Below are positions 23,351 to 35,274 of a stretch of DNA of 64,000 nt, piece by piece (the stretch's first letter is position 1; each line of letters starts with the position of its first letter). Position numbers and translations under genes: made by a program. The DNA lies in assembly GCF_048544455.1 (NCBI RefSeq), contig NC_133537.1, positions 69,783,634 to 69,847,633 of the forward strand, in the 5' to 3' direction. This DNA comes from Silene latifolia (lineage: Eukaryota; Streptophyta; Magnoliopsida; Caryophyllales; Caryophyllaceae). Below the pieces are notes generated by a model that saw nothing but the letters and a program-made list of their open reading frames with translations, was not told the origin of the DNA and made no database searches.

Positions 23351-24416
23351 CCCCATTGTACTACCTAGTTTAGCATCATCTAGTAATCAAGTAGTAATCA
23401 ATTAGTAATCATTCCTTAATCCTGTAATCAACTCTTAATCTAGTCTTAATACAAATCTCAATACTTAATCTTCCCTTAATTTCTCTATTGTTTATCATTT
23501 ATTTTGGGTAATTAGAAGATTATTTGGGTTTATTTGGAGGATTTACAACCTTCCATCAATCATCAAGTACTTCTATTATTCTTTGCATTATTATTTTGGA
23601 ATCTTCATAGGTATAATTCTCTTAATCCTTGCTTTAATTATTGTTAATCATTTTCATTCATTCATCATGTTTTGCCTTGTTAATGTGATTGACAACCTTG
23701 TTAGCATGTTAAACTTGATCATGAGTGAGTAGTTTCTTTAGCTAGGGTTAATGGGTAATTAGGGGAAACCAACATGGGGAATGATTCATGCTTAATCTAA
23801 TATGTTCACATAAATTATTTACTTGCTTGTTGTGATTTCAACTTATGCACATGTTATGTTTGATGAAATGCGAGCCTATGAATCCTTGCTTTTTTTACCC
23901 ATCACTTATCTTTTCAATGAGGCTTGTAAGACATAAACCAACTCGAGCCTCATTAGACCATGCATAATATTGAATAGGAAGGATTAAGTCGACTTGTAGG
24001 TGTTATACAATCTAATCGATTCGGCTCCAGGACCCAAACCTTCTTAGGGATTGTAAGATATACACTAACTCGATCCCATCACAATAATAATTCCTTGCTT
24101 ATAATTTGAGAACATGTTTGTATGATCAACTCCCATGTATTCCCCTATGAACCCATGATATCCTAGTGCTTTTAATCAATTGTTTACACCTTCATTTTAT
24201 CTACCTTGCTTTGTTTTTATTGTTGATTAGTTTTTATTGATCTCCTATCTCAACCCCAAATTGTGACACCCTAAGACACAACCATTTACAATTGAAAATC
24301 CTACATCAATACCCGTCCCTTGGGATTCGACATTTTCTTGCCTCTTTACTAAGAGTTGTTGGTGAAGTTATAAATATTGTTTTGGTTGGGTATTTTTTGA
24401 CGACGAGTTTTAAAAC

Positions 24417-25617
24417 CTTCGAACCACCTAACATGAAGGAAGTTGTGAGAAAAGAAGTTCTCAAACTACTTGATGCCGGGATTATCTATCCTATTTTGAT
24501 TAGTAGGTGGGTTAGTCTGGTGCATGTAGTGCCTAAGAAAGGGGGAATGACGGTGATTAGAAATGATAAGAATGAATTGATACCCACTAGGACCGTGACC
24601 AGGTGGCGCATGTGTGTGGATTATAGAAGGTTGAACTAAACCACCCGGAAAGACCATTTTCCACTTCCCTTTTTGGACCAAATGTTGGAGCGTTTGGCTC
24701 AACATGAATTCTTTTGTTTCTTAGATGGGTACTCGAGATTTTTCCAAATCCCTATCCATCCAAGTGACCAAGAAAAGACCACCTTCACATGTCCTTTCAG
24801 CACATATGCATATAGGAGAATGCCATTTGGATTATGTAATGCCCCTTCGACATTCCAACGTTGCATGATGTCAATTTTCTCCGACTTCGTTGAGAACGAA
24901 ATTGAAGTATTTATGGATGATTTCTCGGTGGTTGGGAAATCTTTTGAATATTGCTTAACGAATTTGGAGAAAGTCTTGACCAAATGTCAAGAGTGTCACT
25001 TGGTTCTAAATTGGGAGAAGTGTCATTTTATGGTGACCTCCGGGGTAGTCTTGGGACTTGTTGTGTCAAGTAAGGGTCTAGAAGTTGATCAAGCTAAAAT
25101 TAAAGTAATCAAAACCCTAGCCCCTCCCACTAATGTTAAAGATATTAGGAGTTTTCTTGGGCATGTCGGTTTTTACCGGAGGTTTATTAAGGATTTTTCT
25201 TTAATTGTCCGTCCATTAACTCGCTTGCTTGGTAAAGATGTACCATTTGAATTCTCTAACGAATGTCTTATTGCGTTTAATAGGTTGAAGGAAGCTCTTA
25301 CCCCCGCTCCAATCATACAACCCCCTACTTGGGGAGAACCTTTTGAGTTGATGTGTGATGCTACCGATGTAGCGGTGGGAGCGGTGCTTGGACAAAACAA
25401 GAATGGCAAACATCATGCCATATATTATGCAAGTAAAACTTTGGATGAAGCTCAAACAAATTACACCACGACCAAAAAGGAACTTCTAGCGGTCATATAT
25501 GCTATGAACAAGTTCTGTTCTTATTTGATGGGCTCTAAGGTAATAGTGCACATCGATCATGCGGCGTTGAGGCATTTACTAATAAAGAAGGAATCAAAAC
25601 CCCGCTTGATTCGGTAG
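24417..25617 (+). pseudogene. Athila-B reverse transcriptase and RNase H
   Basis: Starts inside RT at NMKEVVRKEVLKLLDAGIIYP and continues with VVPKKGGMTVIRN, WRMCVDYRRLN, a TAA stop at 24637-24639, then FLDGYSRFFQIPI, FGLCNAPSTFQRCM and FMDD (codons 24910-24921), the catalytic aspartates of this clade. RNase H (LMCDATDVAVGAVL, YYASKTLDEAQTNYTTTKKELLA, HIDHAALRHLL) ends at 25617. Its tail and the integrase N-terminus are lost. The enzyme would copy genomic RNA in particles; this copy is dead. Confidence 0.9.
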
Positions 25618-25635
25618 GCCCTTAACCTTCCTCTT

Positions 25636-26486
25636 TAGGGTATGAGTATATACTAGTAACGGTGGACTAAGTGAGTAAATGGGTAGAGGCAATTCCTACC
25701 AAGACATGTGATGCCAAGTTGGTTGGCAAATTCTTGAAGACTATAATTTTCCTGCGCTTTAGGGTGCCAAGAGTGCTCATAAGTGATAGAGGTTTGCATT
25801 TCCATGAGAAGACGTTTGAAGCTATACTCAAGAAACATGAGGTTCAACATAGGAGAAGTTTTGCTTATCACTCGCAAGCAAACGGGCAAGCCGAGATCTC
25901 TAACCAGGAAATTAAGTCTATTCTTAAGAAAACCGTGACTAGATCATGAAAGGATTGGTCAATGAAGTTAGACGATGCTCTATGGGCATACCGTACCACA
26001 TACAAAACTCCTATAGGCACTTCGCCTTTTAGGTTGGTGTATGGTAAGTCTTGTCATCTCCCCGTTGAATTGGAACACCGCGCCTTTTGGGCCGTAAAGT
26101 ACTTGAATTACGACTTGAAAGAGGCGGGTGAGAAGAGGCTTCTTGCCTTGAATGAATTGGAAGAATTCCGCCTCAATGCTTATAAAAACTCAAGGATTTA
26201 CAAGGAGAAAATGAAGAAATTTCATGATAAGGAAATTCTAAGAAGAGAGTTTAAAATAGGGGAATTAGTTCTCCTATTTAATTCAAGATTCAAGCTATTA
26301 TCCGGCAAGCTCAAATCCAAGTGGTCGAGTCCCTTTACCGTGGTCCGAGTCTTTCCATATGGATCGGTAGAGGTGACTGATGGCGATCAAGTTTTCAAGG
26401 TTAATGGTCAACGACTCAAGCATTACTTGGCTGGGTCGCCTATTTTAAAAGAGATGTGCGCCATTGATAACTTGTTTCTTCTATAA
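25636..26486 (+). pseudogene. Athila-B integrase
   Basis: Begins inside the integrase core (ILVTVD, then a TAA at 25669 and VSKWVEAIPTKTCDA). It continues with FRVPRVLISDRG (second catalytic Asp), YHSQANGQAEISNQEIK (catalytic Glu), a TGA stop near 25947, and [24 protein letters not shown]. The C-terminal part has [22 protein letters not shown], the DNA-binding tail typical of gypsy integrases, and no chromodomain. The N-terminal HHCC zinc finger is missing. Confidence 0.88.
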
Positions 26487-27430
26487 TTGAATTTCAAATA
26501 TTTCTCTTGATGAATGTTCATCTTAATTAAGATGCCATATGACTTGGTCGAGCCAACGACGTTAAACAAAGGCGCTTCATGGGATACAACCCATGCAATA
26601 AAGCTTTTGTGAAGTTTGGAAACTCATTAAATGAGAAGTCGGTTGTTTAAGTAGGTAAGTTTTGAGTCACGAATGGATGTAACTTGGTTGGGAGAAACAA
26701 TGAGAAAGGCGGCACCGAGGTCGGGATTTATTTTGAGGGCTCAAATTTGCTTGGAAAGAGTGCAATTTTGCCTTCTAAAGGTGGAATATAGCAAATTTTG
26801 CAGTCAAGGGGCAAAATTATACCCGAGACGGGGCTATTTATGCCCCTCGGAGGACAGAAAAATTTTAAAAAACAAGCCAAAACGCGATTTCACCCAACCG
26901 GGTATAATTTTATCCGAACGGGCATAATTATACCCGGCCGGGTATCATGTTGCCTCTCGGTTGCAATTCCGGAAAAGAGCCCCATTTTGCCTAATTTCCT
27001 TCATTTTTTCTCATTTTCCACCTACCATCTTCTACCTCTACACTCCGTCTCTCCTAAAAACACAAATCCTCCATTAAAAACTCACCAAACTCAAACTTCA
27101 ACCTCCATTTTAGACACCTTACCTTCACCATTTTCACTCCAAAATTCATCAAAGTGATCCTTGCTACTTCTAGTTCTAGATCCCTACAAAAAAATTTGAG
27201 TTTCCTCCACTCGGATTTTCGACTTCCCGAAATACCCTCCGTCCAAAACCTCGTTTTTTTGCCCTTTTTAGTAGCTTAGTGGACGTTCTAAGCTAAATTC
27301 GGTGTATTGGGAGTAAATTTTCGTGATTTTGGGTGCTCTTCCGGGTTGGTGAAGCTTCAAAAATTGACTTCCGGGATCTAGCTTGAGGGTCAGCACGTTT
27401 TTGGGGTTTCTTGAGCAAGGAAAAGAAGTC
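26487..27430 (+). other. Athila-B spacer before the last ORF, with palindromic motif array
   Basis: Non-coding. At 26810-26965 it carries repeated GGGCATAATTATACCC and ACCCGGCCGGGT (26932-26943, perfect 12-bp palindrome), with relatives CGGGTATAATTTTATCC and GGGGCTATTTATGCCCC. CGGGCATAATTATACC (26919-26934) recurs exactly in the Athila-B LTR at 41206-41221. The rest is a C/T-rich leader to the ATG at 27431. Confidence 0.7.
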
Positions 27431-28375
27431 ATGGCAACAAAAAAGCAAAGGGCTCTTATTCTTGGAGGCTCATCTTCGAAATCAAAGGTAAATACTTCAC
27501 CCCGATTTACTAATTCTGAGTTTAATGTGTCTTTTAGTGAAAAGAAGCACCTCCTTTTATTCACTAAATTAAGGGGTAAACAATGGGAGCCTACTAGATG
27601 GGCTTGTGGGGTGACCATGAAAAGGATGAGAATTAATAGTGAGGTGGGCACACTTTGTCAAAGGATAGGAATTTATCGTATTTATAATACTAAGGAGTTG
27701 ACTTACCCCGCACTTGCTGCGGAATTCCTTTCTACTTTCGAGGCGGATTTCCAAGACGACTATAGTGAATCCTCCGTCTCGGTTCAATTAGGGGGAAAAT
27801 TCCACCGTATGTCTCTATCCGACTTTGGGGGGCATTTCGGGTTTAGGTCTTGTTCACGGGGTGGTCATAGACCGAGTCAAACCAACGATAGCATTGCGGA
27901 CCGAAACGCCTTTTGGTGGCGTATTACCCGGAGGATGGAGTTTTCTAGTGGTAAGGAAAGCTCCGTCAAAATAAGAAATGCTGTAATTCGGTATTTTGCA
28001 AGGATTTTAGCTTCCTCCCTATTTTCCTCGGGCGAGACATATCATAATTGTAGTGTCTTAGCCCTCCACTTGATACAAGAGGCCGTTCTCCAACGTGAGC
28101 GGTCCGTTGATATCCCCACCGCCCTTGCCAAGCACTTCCTTGGCATAAGTGCTAAGCCCCGACCCATTATCTCTTGTGGGGGGCTTATAACGATTTTGGC
28201 GGACTCACTTGGGATTGAACATAATCATGCTAGTAAGGGGGGAATTTGGCTTAAGGAAGACCACTTACCTTGGCTTCGGGAAATAAAGGGTAACCTATTC
28301 TATGCCATCACCGATGACCGACATATAATTTTTCCCAACCCTATCGCCACCACAATTTCGAACCCATTGAATTGA
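27431..28375 (+). CDS. ATHILA-type post-pol ORF of Athila-B (long open part)
   Basis: ATG at 27431 opens 314 codons (MATKKQRALILGGSSSK) without a stop. The frame is also open upstream, but this ATG matches the start of the Athila-A copy. Shared features are ELTYPALAAEFLSTF, FHRMSLSDFGGHFGF, AFWWRITRRMEF and a SCGGLITILADSLG block near the end. It belongs to the same ATHILA family as 19144-20716. Role unknown; no membrane anchor is obvious. The stop at 28373-28375 is followed by C-terminal remnants, so the gene was probably longer. Confidence 0.75.
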   Translation: MATKKQRALILGGSSSKSKVNTSPRFTNSEFNVSFSEKKHLLLFTKLRGKQWEPTRWACGVTMKRMRINSEVGTLCQRIGIYRIYNTKELTYPALAAEFLSTFEADFQDDYSESSVSVQLGGKFHRMSLSDFGGHFGFRSCSRGGHRPSQTNDSIADRNAFWWRITRRMEFSSGKESSVKIRNAVIRYFARILASSLFSSGETYHNCSVLALHLIQEAVLQRERSVDIPTALAKHFLGISAKPRPIISCGGLITILADSLGIEHNHASKGGIWLKEDHLPWLREIKGNLFYAITDDRHIIFPNPIATTISNPLN

Positions 28376-29038
28376 GGGATGCCTTATCGGGATAATGAAT
28401 ATGAGCATGTAAATCGTAAATGGAAAAAGAAGGAGTATGAGTGGGAAGGGGTATATATTGTACGGACCGGGGGATAGGGAACCTAGTGAACAATTTCCCG
28501 TGGTACCTCAACCCAAAGTTTTTAATGATAATGTGGAGGAACCTAGTCACTAACCCCCACCCCGACCGCAACCACAACCGGAAGTCCATACCCAAGAATA
28601 GGGGGGGGGGGAGGGGTTCACCAATCCGCCTATGATGTTGGGGGGTATTCTACCCCCATGGAGACCGACCAACGTCCTAGCTCGTACCAAGGACCTACTT
28701 CTACTCAATGGGAGGATATGTTCGGTATAATTAGGGATACTAGGGATTTTTCGAGAGAGGCCCAGGACCTTAATTTGAGCACCCAAACTTATAATGAGGA
28801 AACCCGATGAATAGTCGTTGAAAACCAAAGAATATTTGAGGAGAGTCGTGGTTATATGAGTGATACAAGGAATATGGACATGACATCCCTACTCTATAGT
28901 AGACGGAACTCCCACCGTCTCAATGACATCTCTCAAGTCCAAGCCGGCAGGTTACAACAACTAGAAGCACTTCGATTAAGGAGTCAACAAGAGCACCAAA
29001 TCCCTTCAACCCAACCTCCACCCGACCCTTCTCAATAG
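28376..29038 (+). pseudogene. C-terminal remnant of the Athila-B ORF
   Basis: After several stops and a run of about ten G (near 28601-28610), reading resumes in pieces: STQWEDMFGIIRDTRDFS near 28700 and MTSLLYSRRNSHRLNDISQVQAGRLQQLEAL ending QPPPDPSQ at 29038. Position and Gln/Ser/Pro content match the C-terminal tail of the Athila-A ORF. It is broken by frame changes. Confidence 0.5.
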
Positions 29039-30113
29039 GTGGTGTGTTTATTGGTGTCTTGTTCACTCCGGTATTCACTCTTGCACACTTTAATCAACAA
29101 GAATGTCATGCGGGGTAGTTCTAGGTTTGTTTATCTATGTCGATCTTTTCCCCCGTTGGTAGTTATGGTTGTGTTGGTATCTTTATGTCTTTGCCTTGCC
29201 TTTGTCTTTATCATGCTTCACCTTGTTTTGCGTCGTTATGACTGGAGTTAAGTAGGTGCACACCATCTTGCACCCATCACCCTTGATTATCTAGCTATCT
29301 CAAGAAGCTATCGGGTGTTTTTATTGCTTCTCCTTTGAAATATCCAAAATGACAAAAATCTCCCTCTTTTTGAGCGAGTATGCCCGCCACATCCAAATTT
29401 AGATAAGTTTTAGCTAGTTTAGCTTAGTTAAGTTAGCTTGTTCATATACTTAGTTCATTAGTTTAGCAAGTAGTTAGTCGTTTATTGCATTCTTAGTTAG
29501 AGCATTTAGTTAGACTACATTAGTTTAGATAGCATTAGAGTAGTTCATATTTAAATAATTCATTGCTATTTAATTGTTTAAAAAAAATACAAAAAAATTG
29601 AAAAAACAACAAAAAATGTCCAAAAACACGTCTTTCAAATTCGAATTTTCTCCACACAATTATTTCCATTGGATTTATGTAAATAAATAAGTGTGGGGAG
29701 GAAATTCTCTTATAAAAAAATACAAAACACGTTATTTATTTTCTAATATACAAAAACCCAAAAATATGTTTTTTAATTTCAAAATTCGCCTCCTAACCAC
29801 ACTTCATCCGTCACCGGATATTGTAAATATCAAGTGTGGGGAAGAGGTTAAAAAAAAAACAAGTTCTTTACTTTTAAGAAAATTAAAAAAAAAAACATGT
29901 TTTTCATTAGAAAATTTTCAAAAATCCAAAAATACGTTATTTATTTTTCCAATTCTACTTTGTTCCATTGAGGACAATGTAAATTTCAAGCGTGGGGAGG
30001 GAAATATCTACTCCGTACATATTTGTAAATTTTTGCACAAAATATATACATGTGTAAATATTACTTGTAAATTTTAGAAACTTTGAAAAATTTCAAAAAA
30101 TCCAAAAACTTTT

Positions 30114-30144
<31 letters not shown>

Positions 30145-30663
30145 GTATTGTCTAACAAATGGCATAGGAACACGCGGAACATCGGAAGCAATGAGAGGTT
30201 TGAAGAACGCTTGGTATACACTTTCCTATCTACTCTCCTTTACCTTTCCTTTTCTTTTGTACATATTGCATGGAGGAGGACGGGAATTTTGTTGTGGAGG
30301 ATGTTCCTTTTGGAACTTGTTGGAATTGTGTGTTGTTATGCTGTTAGGATTAGACCTTGTTGCATTTAGAATAGTTGTATATATGTGTGTTCATGTTTAC
30401 ATGCACTTGCATTCACATTGCATGTATATACGTTCACTTGCATTTACCGCATATTGCATTTCGTTTGTAAATAGTTGTAAAATGGGTCTTAGTGTGGAGA
30501 ATGTTAGCCATCCATGATGATAATTGTCTCGTTGTGTCTTTTCCCTTCTAATAGCTTGTGTCATTGTGATAATTGTTTTTTTGGGAAAACATGATTGATA
30601 CCGAGTCTAGGCCACCTTGTGAGACGCAAACCAAGCTAATACTTGACCTAGGAATGACATAAC
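29039..30663 (+). other. Non-coding 3' region of Athila-B, left part
   Basis: No credible gene. Three diverged copies of a block of about 150 bp lie at 29640-30010, each ending in a GTGTGGGGAG-type phrase (29691, 29835, 29990) followed by A-rich sequence. The third is preceded by CCATTGAGGACAATG, as in Athila-A at 21119-21133. An AT dinucleotide run lies at 30120-30144. The last five bases before Copia-2 (ATAAC) are its target site. Confidence 0.6.
30659..30663. repeat. Target-site duplication of Copia-2 (left copy)
   Basis: ATAAC directly precedes the element and is repeated exactly at 39366-39370 directly after it. Five bases is the expected copia target-site length, which fixes both borders. 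Confidence 0.9.
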
Positions 30664-31943
30664 TGTTAGGTTTATATACCTATTATTAGACTCCTCTAAT
30701 AGTGAACTAATTAACTTCTTAATTATTTGTTCTTTAGATCTAGTGCATCCATAACAAAATAAGAGATTTATGAGAAAAACAATGTCACTTACATTGTATA
30801 TGGTTCGAAATATAGGGCACAAATAAGGTCACCTTCCTTATTTGTTCTTGAGCTTAATATGTTGGATGATCCTCCTAAGACTCCAAGTATAGAAGACACT
30901 CCAATAAGTTGCACCCAAGATTCAACCCAAAAATTCCTACTAATATTAACTAGATATAAAGTAGAAATGCTTCCTTAATATTACTAATATTTCTAGTATT
31001 ACTACTTCTAGTAATAGTTGGAGAGTATTAGTATTTCAGAGTTGTATGAGGATTTTGCTTGTGAGGAGAAAATAAGCACAAAAACAAGCATAAGTAAGAG
31101 TGGAAAAATGAGCAACAAATGCTCCCTATTTGAAGAGCAAAACCGGTTGGTCCTTCATCATAAGGGAATCTTATTTCTCTTGTTTTTACTTGTTTGTATA
31201 GTGTAGGTAGAGTGTAGGAAACAATTATGTAAGATGTGTCATAGAAGTTTCACAATCATGCTTTATTCCAACACAAATGAACAAGACAAAATTGAGCATC
31301 TTTTGCTCTTATATAGCCGGCTATATGGAGCCTCTTAGGTCCATTTTTGCCTTTTGTTATTTGTCCACAAATGCTTATAAGTCATATGTTCAACTATCTT
31401 ACATAATTATTTATTAATGTAATCATTTAATAATTAAATATTATAATTGATAATATCATATACACTCCACTTTTGAGTAGTATACTACCATTATATCAAT
31501 ATATAATGGGTCCTACAATTGTTAGTTAGTTAAAATTATAACTCTTTGTAACTTTAAATAACCAATTACCTCTACCTCAAAACTTATATAAAACCTCAAC
31601 TAATTTAGCAACTTAACATTTAATTGCTAAATTAAATCTTATTTAATCATATTACAATAAGACGTAAAATCCAACTCCCATAATTAATGAATTAATTAAT
31701 CTGTATCGTATACAATTAATTAAATATCTATTTGGGCCTCATCCTATAGGTGTGACCTAAAGGGATCAACTAACCACCACCGTCATACGACAGTAATGTC
31801 ACACTCTAGTTAGCCAATCATTACCGATTAATGTTGATCAGTTGACTATAAAATGAATCATCCCTTTCGTATTCTTAATATGAGATTTAATTATGATATT
31901 AAATCATGTGAACGCACTATTGTTGAGGACACATATTCCAACA
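30664..31943 (-). repeat. Copia-2 3' LTR
   Basis: The 1,280-bp LTR starts TGTTGG and ends CTAACA on the minus strand. A minus-strand TATATAA candidate lies near 31585-31592. A plus-strand frame of 62 codons (31018-31206) is also present in the other LTR but is only LTR sequence read backwards. Confidence 0.92.
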
Positions 31944-31957
31944 ATCTCCCACTTGTC
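31944..31957 (-). promoter_or_regulatory. Polypurine tract of Copia-2
   Basis: Minus-strand GACAAGTGGGAGAT, identical to that of Copia-1, directly precedes the 3' LTR. Confidence 0.85.
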
Positions 31958-32620
31958 CGAGACAAGTGTGCGTCACCAATTCTCTTGTCCTATTACAATC
32001 TCCCACTCAATGCAAGGTGTCTTGCAGGTCGTACTTGCATTTGATCATATCTTGAGTGGTTTCCTCGATCTGGAGTGTAACTGTCTGACCGGAATTATCT
32101 ACCATAGATACCTTCCGAGCGTGGCCACGCATTATCAGTTCACTACTCCTCGAGTGGCCTTGAGATTTCAAACAACCCTGACAAGGGGGTGGACAATTCC
32201 TATCGCACTATTCCCTTCGTCTAGCCACAGTTCATCATAACCCACAGTTTGACTTCATTTACGACAGTCGTAGAGTATAAATCAAAGCTAATCAGAAATT
32301 TGTGCCAACTTGGGCGAATAGTCTCTAGTCAAAAGAATTGACTCATAAGAATACTATAGTAGCTCTTGCCACGACAAGGCTTTATGAATTACCAGAACTC
32401 TATAAGCGGTCACTGTCCGACAAAGTATCCCATACAGTCTGCCTATGTGATCGACTAGTCATCCCATATGACTTTATGGCACTTGAACTTGCCATCAATC
32501 GCATCACACTCTAGTCACTTCGAGACGTCACCTCATATAAGTAACTAGGGGCGAATACCATGTCAATCCAGTTCACTTTAATGGGGTTCAATTTGTCTCT
32601 ACAATCCATTTGGATTTAAC
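31958..32620 (-). other. Conserved 3' non-coding block of Copia-2
   Basis: Reverse complement of the Copia-1 block at 7290-7940, with substitutions but few gaps seen by eye. It contains no reading frame on the element's strand. Its retention beside dead pol genes in two subfamilies suggests a cis-acting RNA role. Confidence 0.6.
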
Positions 32621-34673
32621 AAAGTAATGGGTGAGTTTTATAAAAAAAACGATAAATGCGATTATCACATATGAATAGTCAATACTCTATTACTACTTCA
32701 TATCTTATAATCTTTAGTGTACCATTAACACTATTAAAAATGCAATAAAAGTTTGGCAAGTGGATATACCCTATATTCATACAGTCCAACTTTGTCAATT
32801 GCTATTTCCGTATATTCAATGTTATCTCTAATAACTTGAATTTATCTCCAAGTATTTGTCTAGTCTTCTTACCAGACTTGGGCTCTTTAACTTGAAAGAT
32901 GCTTCCACTATTATATCGCATAACTTGTGATAAAGTCATTTGTAGATGGATTCGCCCTTAATCCCTATGTTGACCATTTTATCACAATCTACTTAGACTC
33001 TTTTTGTAGAATTTGCAATGCACGAAACTGAAACACCTTTTTAGTCTCTTACTCCTTAGTCAATAAAACATCCTAGGATTTCAACAAATCCCTTTAATTT
33101 TGGAAACTAAAGTTTGTGCAACCCTTCAACACTTAATTTAGTTTATCATCCAAACATATGAACAAGTCTTCAATTGTTCTTTAAGGCTTTCACAATACCA
33201 TCTTATGAATTAACTTGTTATTGACTTATTGTGCTCTTAGCATATATTACACCATGGCATGTGCGTCTGTTGGCATACATGATCATTCTAATGGCGGAAA
33301 CATTAGTAATAGATTTCATGTAATTAACAACTTAATAGGTTCAGTAAACGACTATGACTCCATCATAGTAATTCCACTTCCATCAACATGAATAGCCTAT
33401 TCAACCTTGTTGATGTACAACAGATACGAAAGATCTTATCCTCATAAGACTCTCAACTCAATGCCAATATACTCTCACATAGATTCGGTAATCTAAAGTA
33501 TATTGCACCATTTCCTAGTCTCCCAATCACTCTTGGCAGAAGAGAGTATTGGTACATTATTCTCAATAAGTAATATGTTATCAACATATAAGACATGGAG
33601 AAACGATTCTGGCTCCCACTTAACTTCATGTATAATCATGATTCTTCAATCATGTGAATGAACCATTCACTATTATCACATGAACGAAAAGTATAATCCT
33701 TTAATGCTTGCTTATGACCATTCTAGGATCACTTAAGAAAGCTACGCATAATATGTTAGGATTCTTAGATCTTCATCTAAGGTTTTGTGTTCCAAACACA
33801 TCCTTCTCTAAATTCCCATTTTAGAAAAGCGAATTTTAATTATCATTTGCCATTCTTCATTGAAATGCGGCAATTCCTAACATAATTTATCTTGATCAAT
33901 ATCTTCATGTCAATCTTATGCATTTGAGTACTCTAAAGCTCTATTTACCTTTAAAGAGACTCTCACTTTAAAGTAAATCTACTCTTGAGTAACAATTGTT
34001 GGATTGTAATGCTATGGCTTGTATGTAACAAGGTCGATTTGGGACAAGGTCATAATACTATCACTTTCACAAAGCAATATTTTAACAACAAGACATGTGT
34101 CCTAAACTCCCACTGAACTATACTCCCATTCTATCTTTATAGATTATAGTTCTATTACTTTCACAAAGTAACACTTTAACTATAAGACATGTTTGTAACG
34201 ATCCAATCTACTCCCACTCTATCTGTCAGAAATACATTTATTTTATTGAGAGATAGCTTTGTGAGTTACAAACATATATGTGGTGGAGTATCAGGAAGTT
34301 TGTCTAAATTGACATGTTAGCACATAAAAATACCATCTCTATCATGGCAGTTTGATTCATGTCATATGCGTGTCTGATCCATGTGATTTGTTAAATAGAC
34401 TCTCTATTTAAGGTATCTCATGTTGACCATCCGTTTAGAATTACTTGTCCATTTGGGATTGCAAATTCCCAAAATTGAGTTCAATAACTCAAACCGACTC
34501 ATATTAGTTTGATCTTATGGGTAGTGACACTAGGTCATAATTCATATTTAATAAATCAAATTCATTAATTAGATCTTTGCCATTACGATCGAATTGTAAT
34601 GCTTTAGTTCTTTGTTCAATTGGTTCTCTACGTCATTTAGAAATTCCTTTAAATTTCTCAAATGCTTCACTTT
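32621..34673 (-). pseudogene. Decayed RT/RNase H region of Copia-2
   Basis: No long frame. An RT island reads LYVDNILLIENNVPIL on the minus strand, with the YVDD position at 33577-33588 encoding YVDN: the second catalytic aspartate codon is AAC. The surrounding sequence matches the usual copia context (LYVDDILLI). The rest is broken by stops and indels. Confidence 0.6.
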
Positions 34674-34916
34674 CTATTTGATTAAGTAAATATACCCATA
34701 TCTACTTAAATCATTGGTAAAAGTGACGAAGTAGGCATAAATTCTCCTTGCGGTGATACTCATTAGAACACATACATCGGCATGTATTAGTTCCAACAAA
34801 TTTCTTGCTCGTGTCCCTTTACCACTAAAGAGAGTACAAATCATTTTGCAAAGGAGACAAGATTCGCATATTCCATATGATTGAAAATCAAATGGTTCAT
34901 TAAATCTAGTCGACAC
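34674..34916 (-). pseudogene. Integrase fragment of Copia-2
   Basis: An open stretch encodes a zinc-binding segment (CESCLLCKM) followed by LLELIHADVC and FVTFTNDLSRYGYIYLIK, the start of the copia integrase core with its first catalytic Asp. Upstream and downstream parts are shifted or lost. Confidence 0.75.
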
Positions 34917-35274
34917 TAGCCTTTATTGGGTTTCTTATTTATGTAACCTAATCGAAAAAGCCAATGTACAAAACATTTGGATTACTTTGTTTGAGTCTTT
35001 TGGATCGTATTATGAAGATATCTTTGCTTGAGTTGGAAGTGTCTAAAACTTGTATATCATAAAGATAAGTGACATAGCTCACAGCCATGTCTATTTACAA
35101 CAAAATACAAATCCTTTTATGTCTAACATAGAAATGGAAATAATGTTTTAGACAAAGTGGGTACATAATAACAATTATGTAAATTATAACTCAAAGCTAT
35201 TAGCTAAAACAAGTACATAAGTCCCTCTTGAAGTGGCGGCTACCCTAGCTCCATTTCCTTGTCGGAGATTCATA

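Larger units (their letters stand above)
18140..24400 (+). mobile_element. Athila-A: 3' half of an Athila-type Ty3/gypsy element
   Basis: Order on the plus strand: spacer with GAGCGTC/GCTCGTC motifs, an ATHILA-type ORF, a long A-rich 3' region, polypurine tract and LTR. Gag and pol of this copy are not present upstream, where the Sirevirus-type LTR begins. The right border is where LTR-like sequence meets reverse transcriptase of a second Athila near 24400. Its LTR differs strongly from the LTR at 40857, so A and B belong to different families. Confidence 0.7.
22742..24400 (+). repeat. Athila-A LTR
   Basis: It begins TGATGTGACTCATATTTG. A TATA box lies at 23343-23350 (TATAAATA), about 600 bp in. 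Later parts include CAACTCC and the phrase CCCTTGGGATTCG (24316-24328) that usually lies near the end of Athila LTRs. The right border is set at about 24400 because RT coding sequence starts at 24417. No primer site follows, so the sequence after the LTR has been lost. Confidence 0.6.

Noticed and set aside
31018..31206. 62-codon plus-strand frame present in both Copia-2 LTRs (again at 38440-38628)
   Set aside because: Identical by LTR descent, antisense to the element, no ATG at the start.
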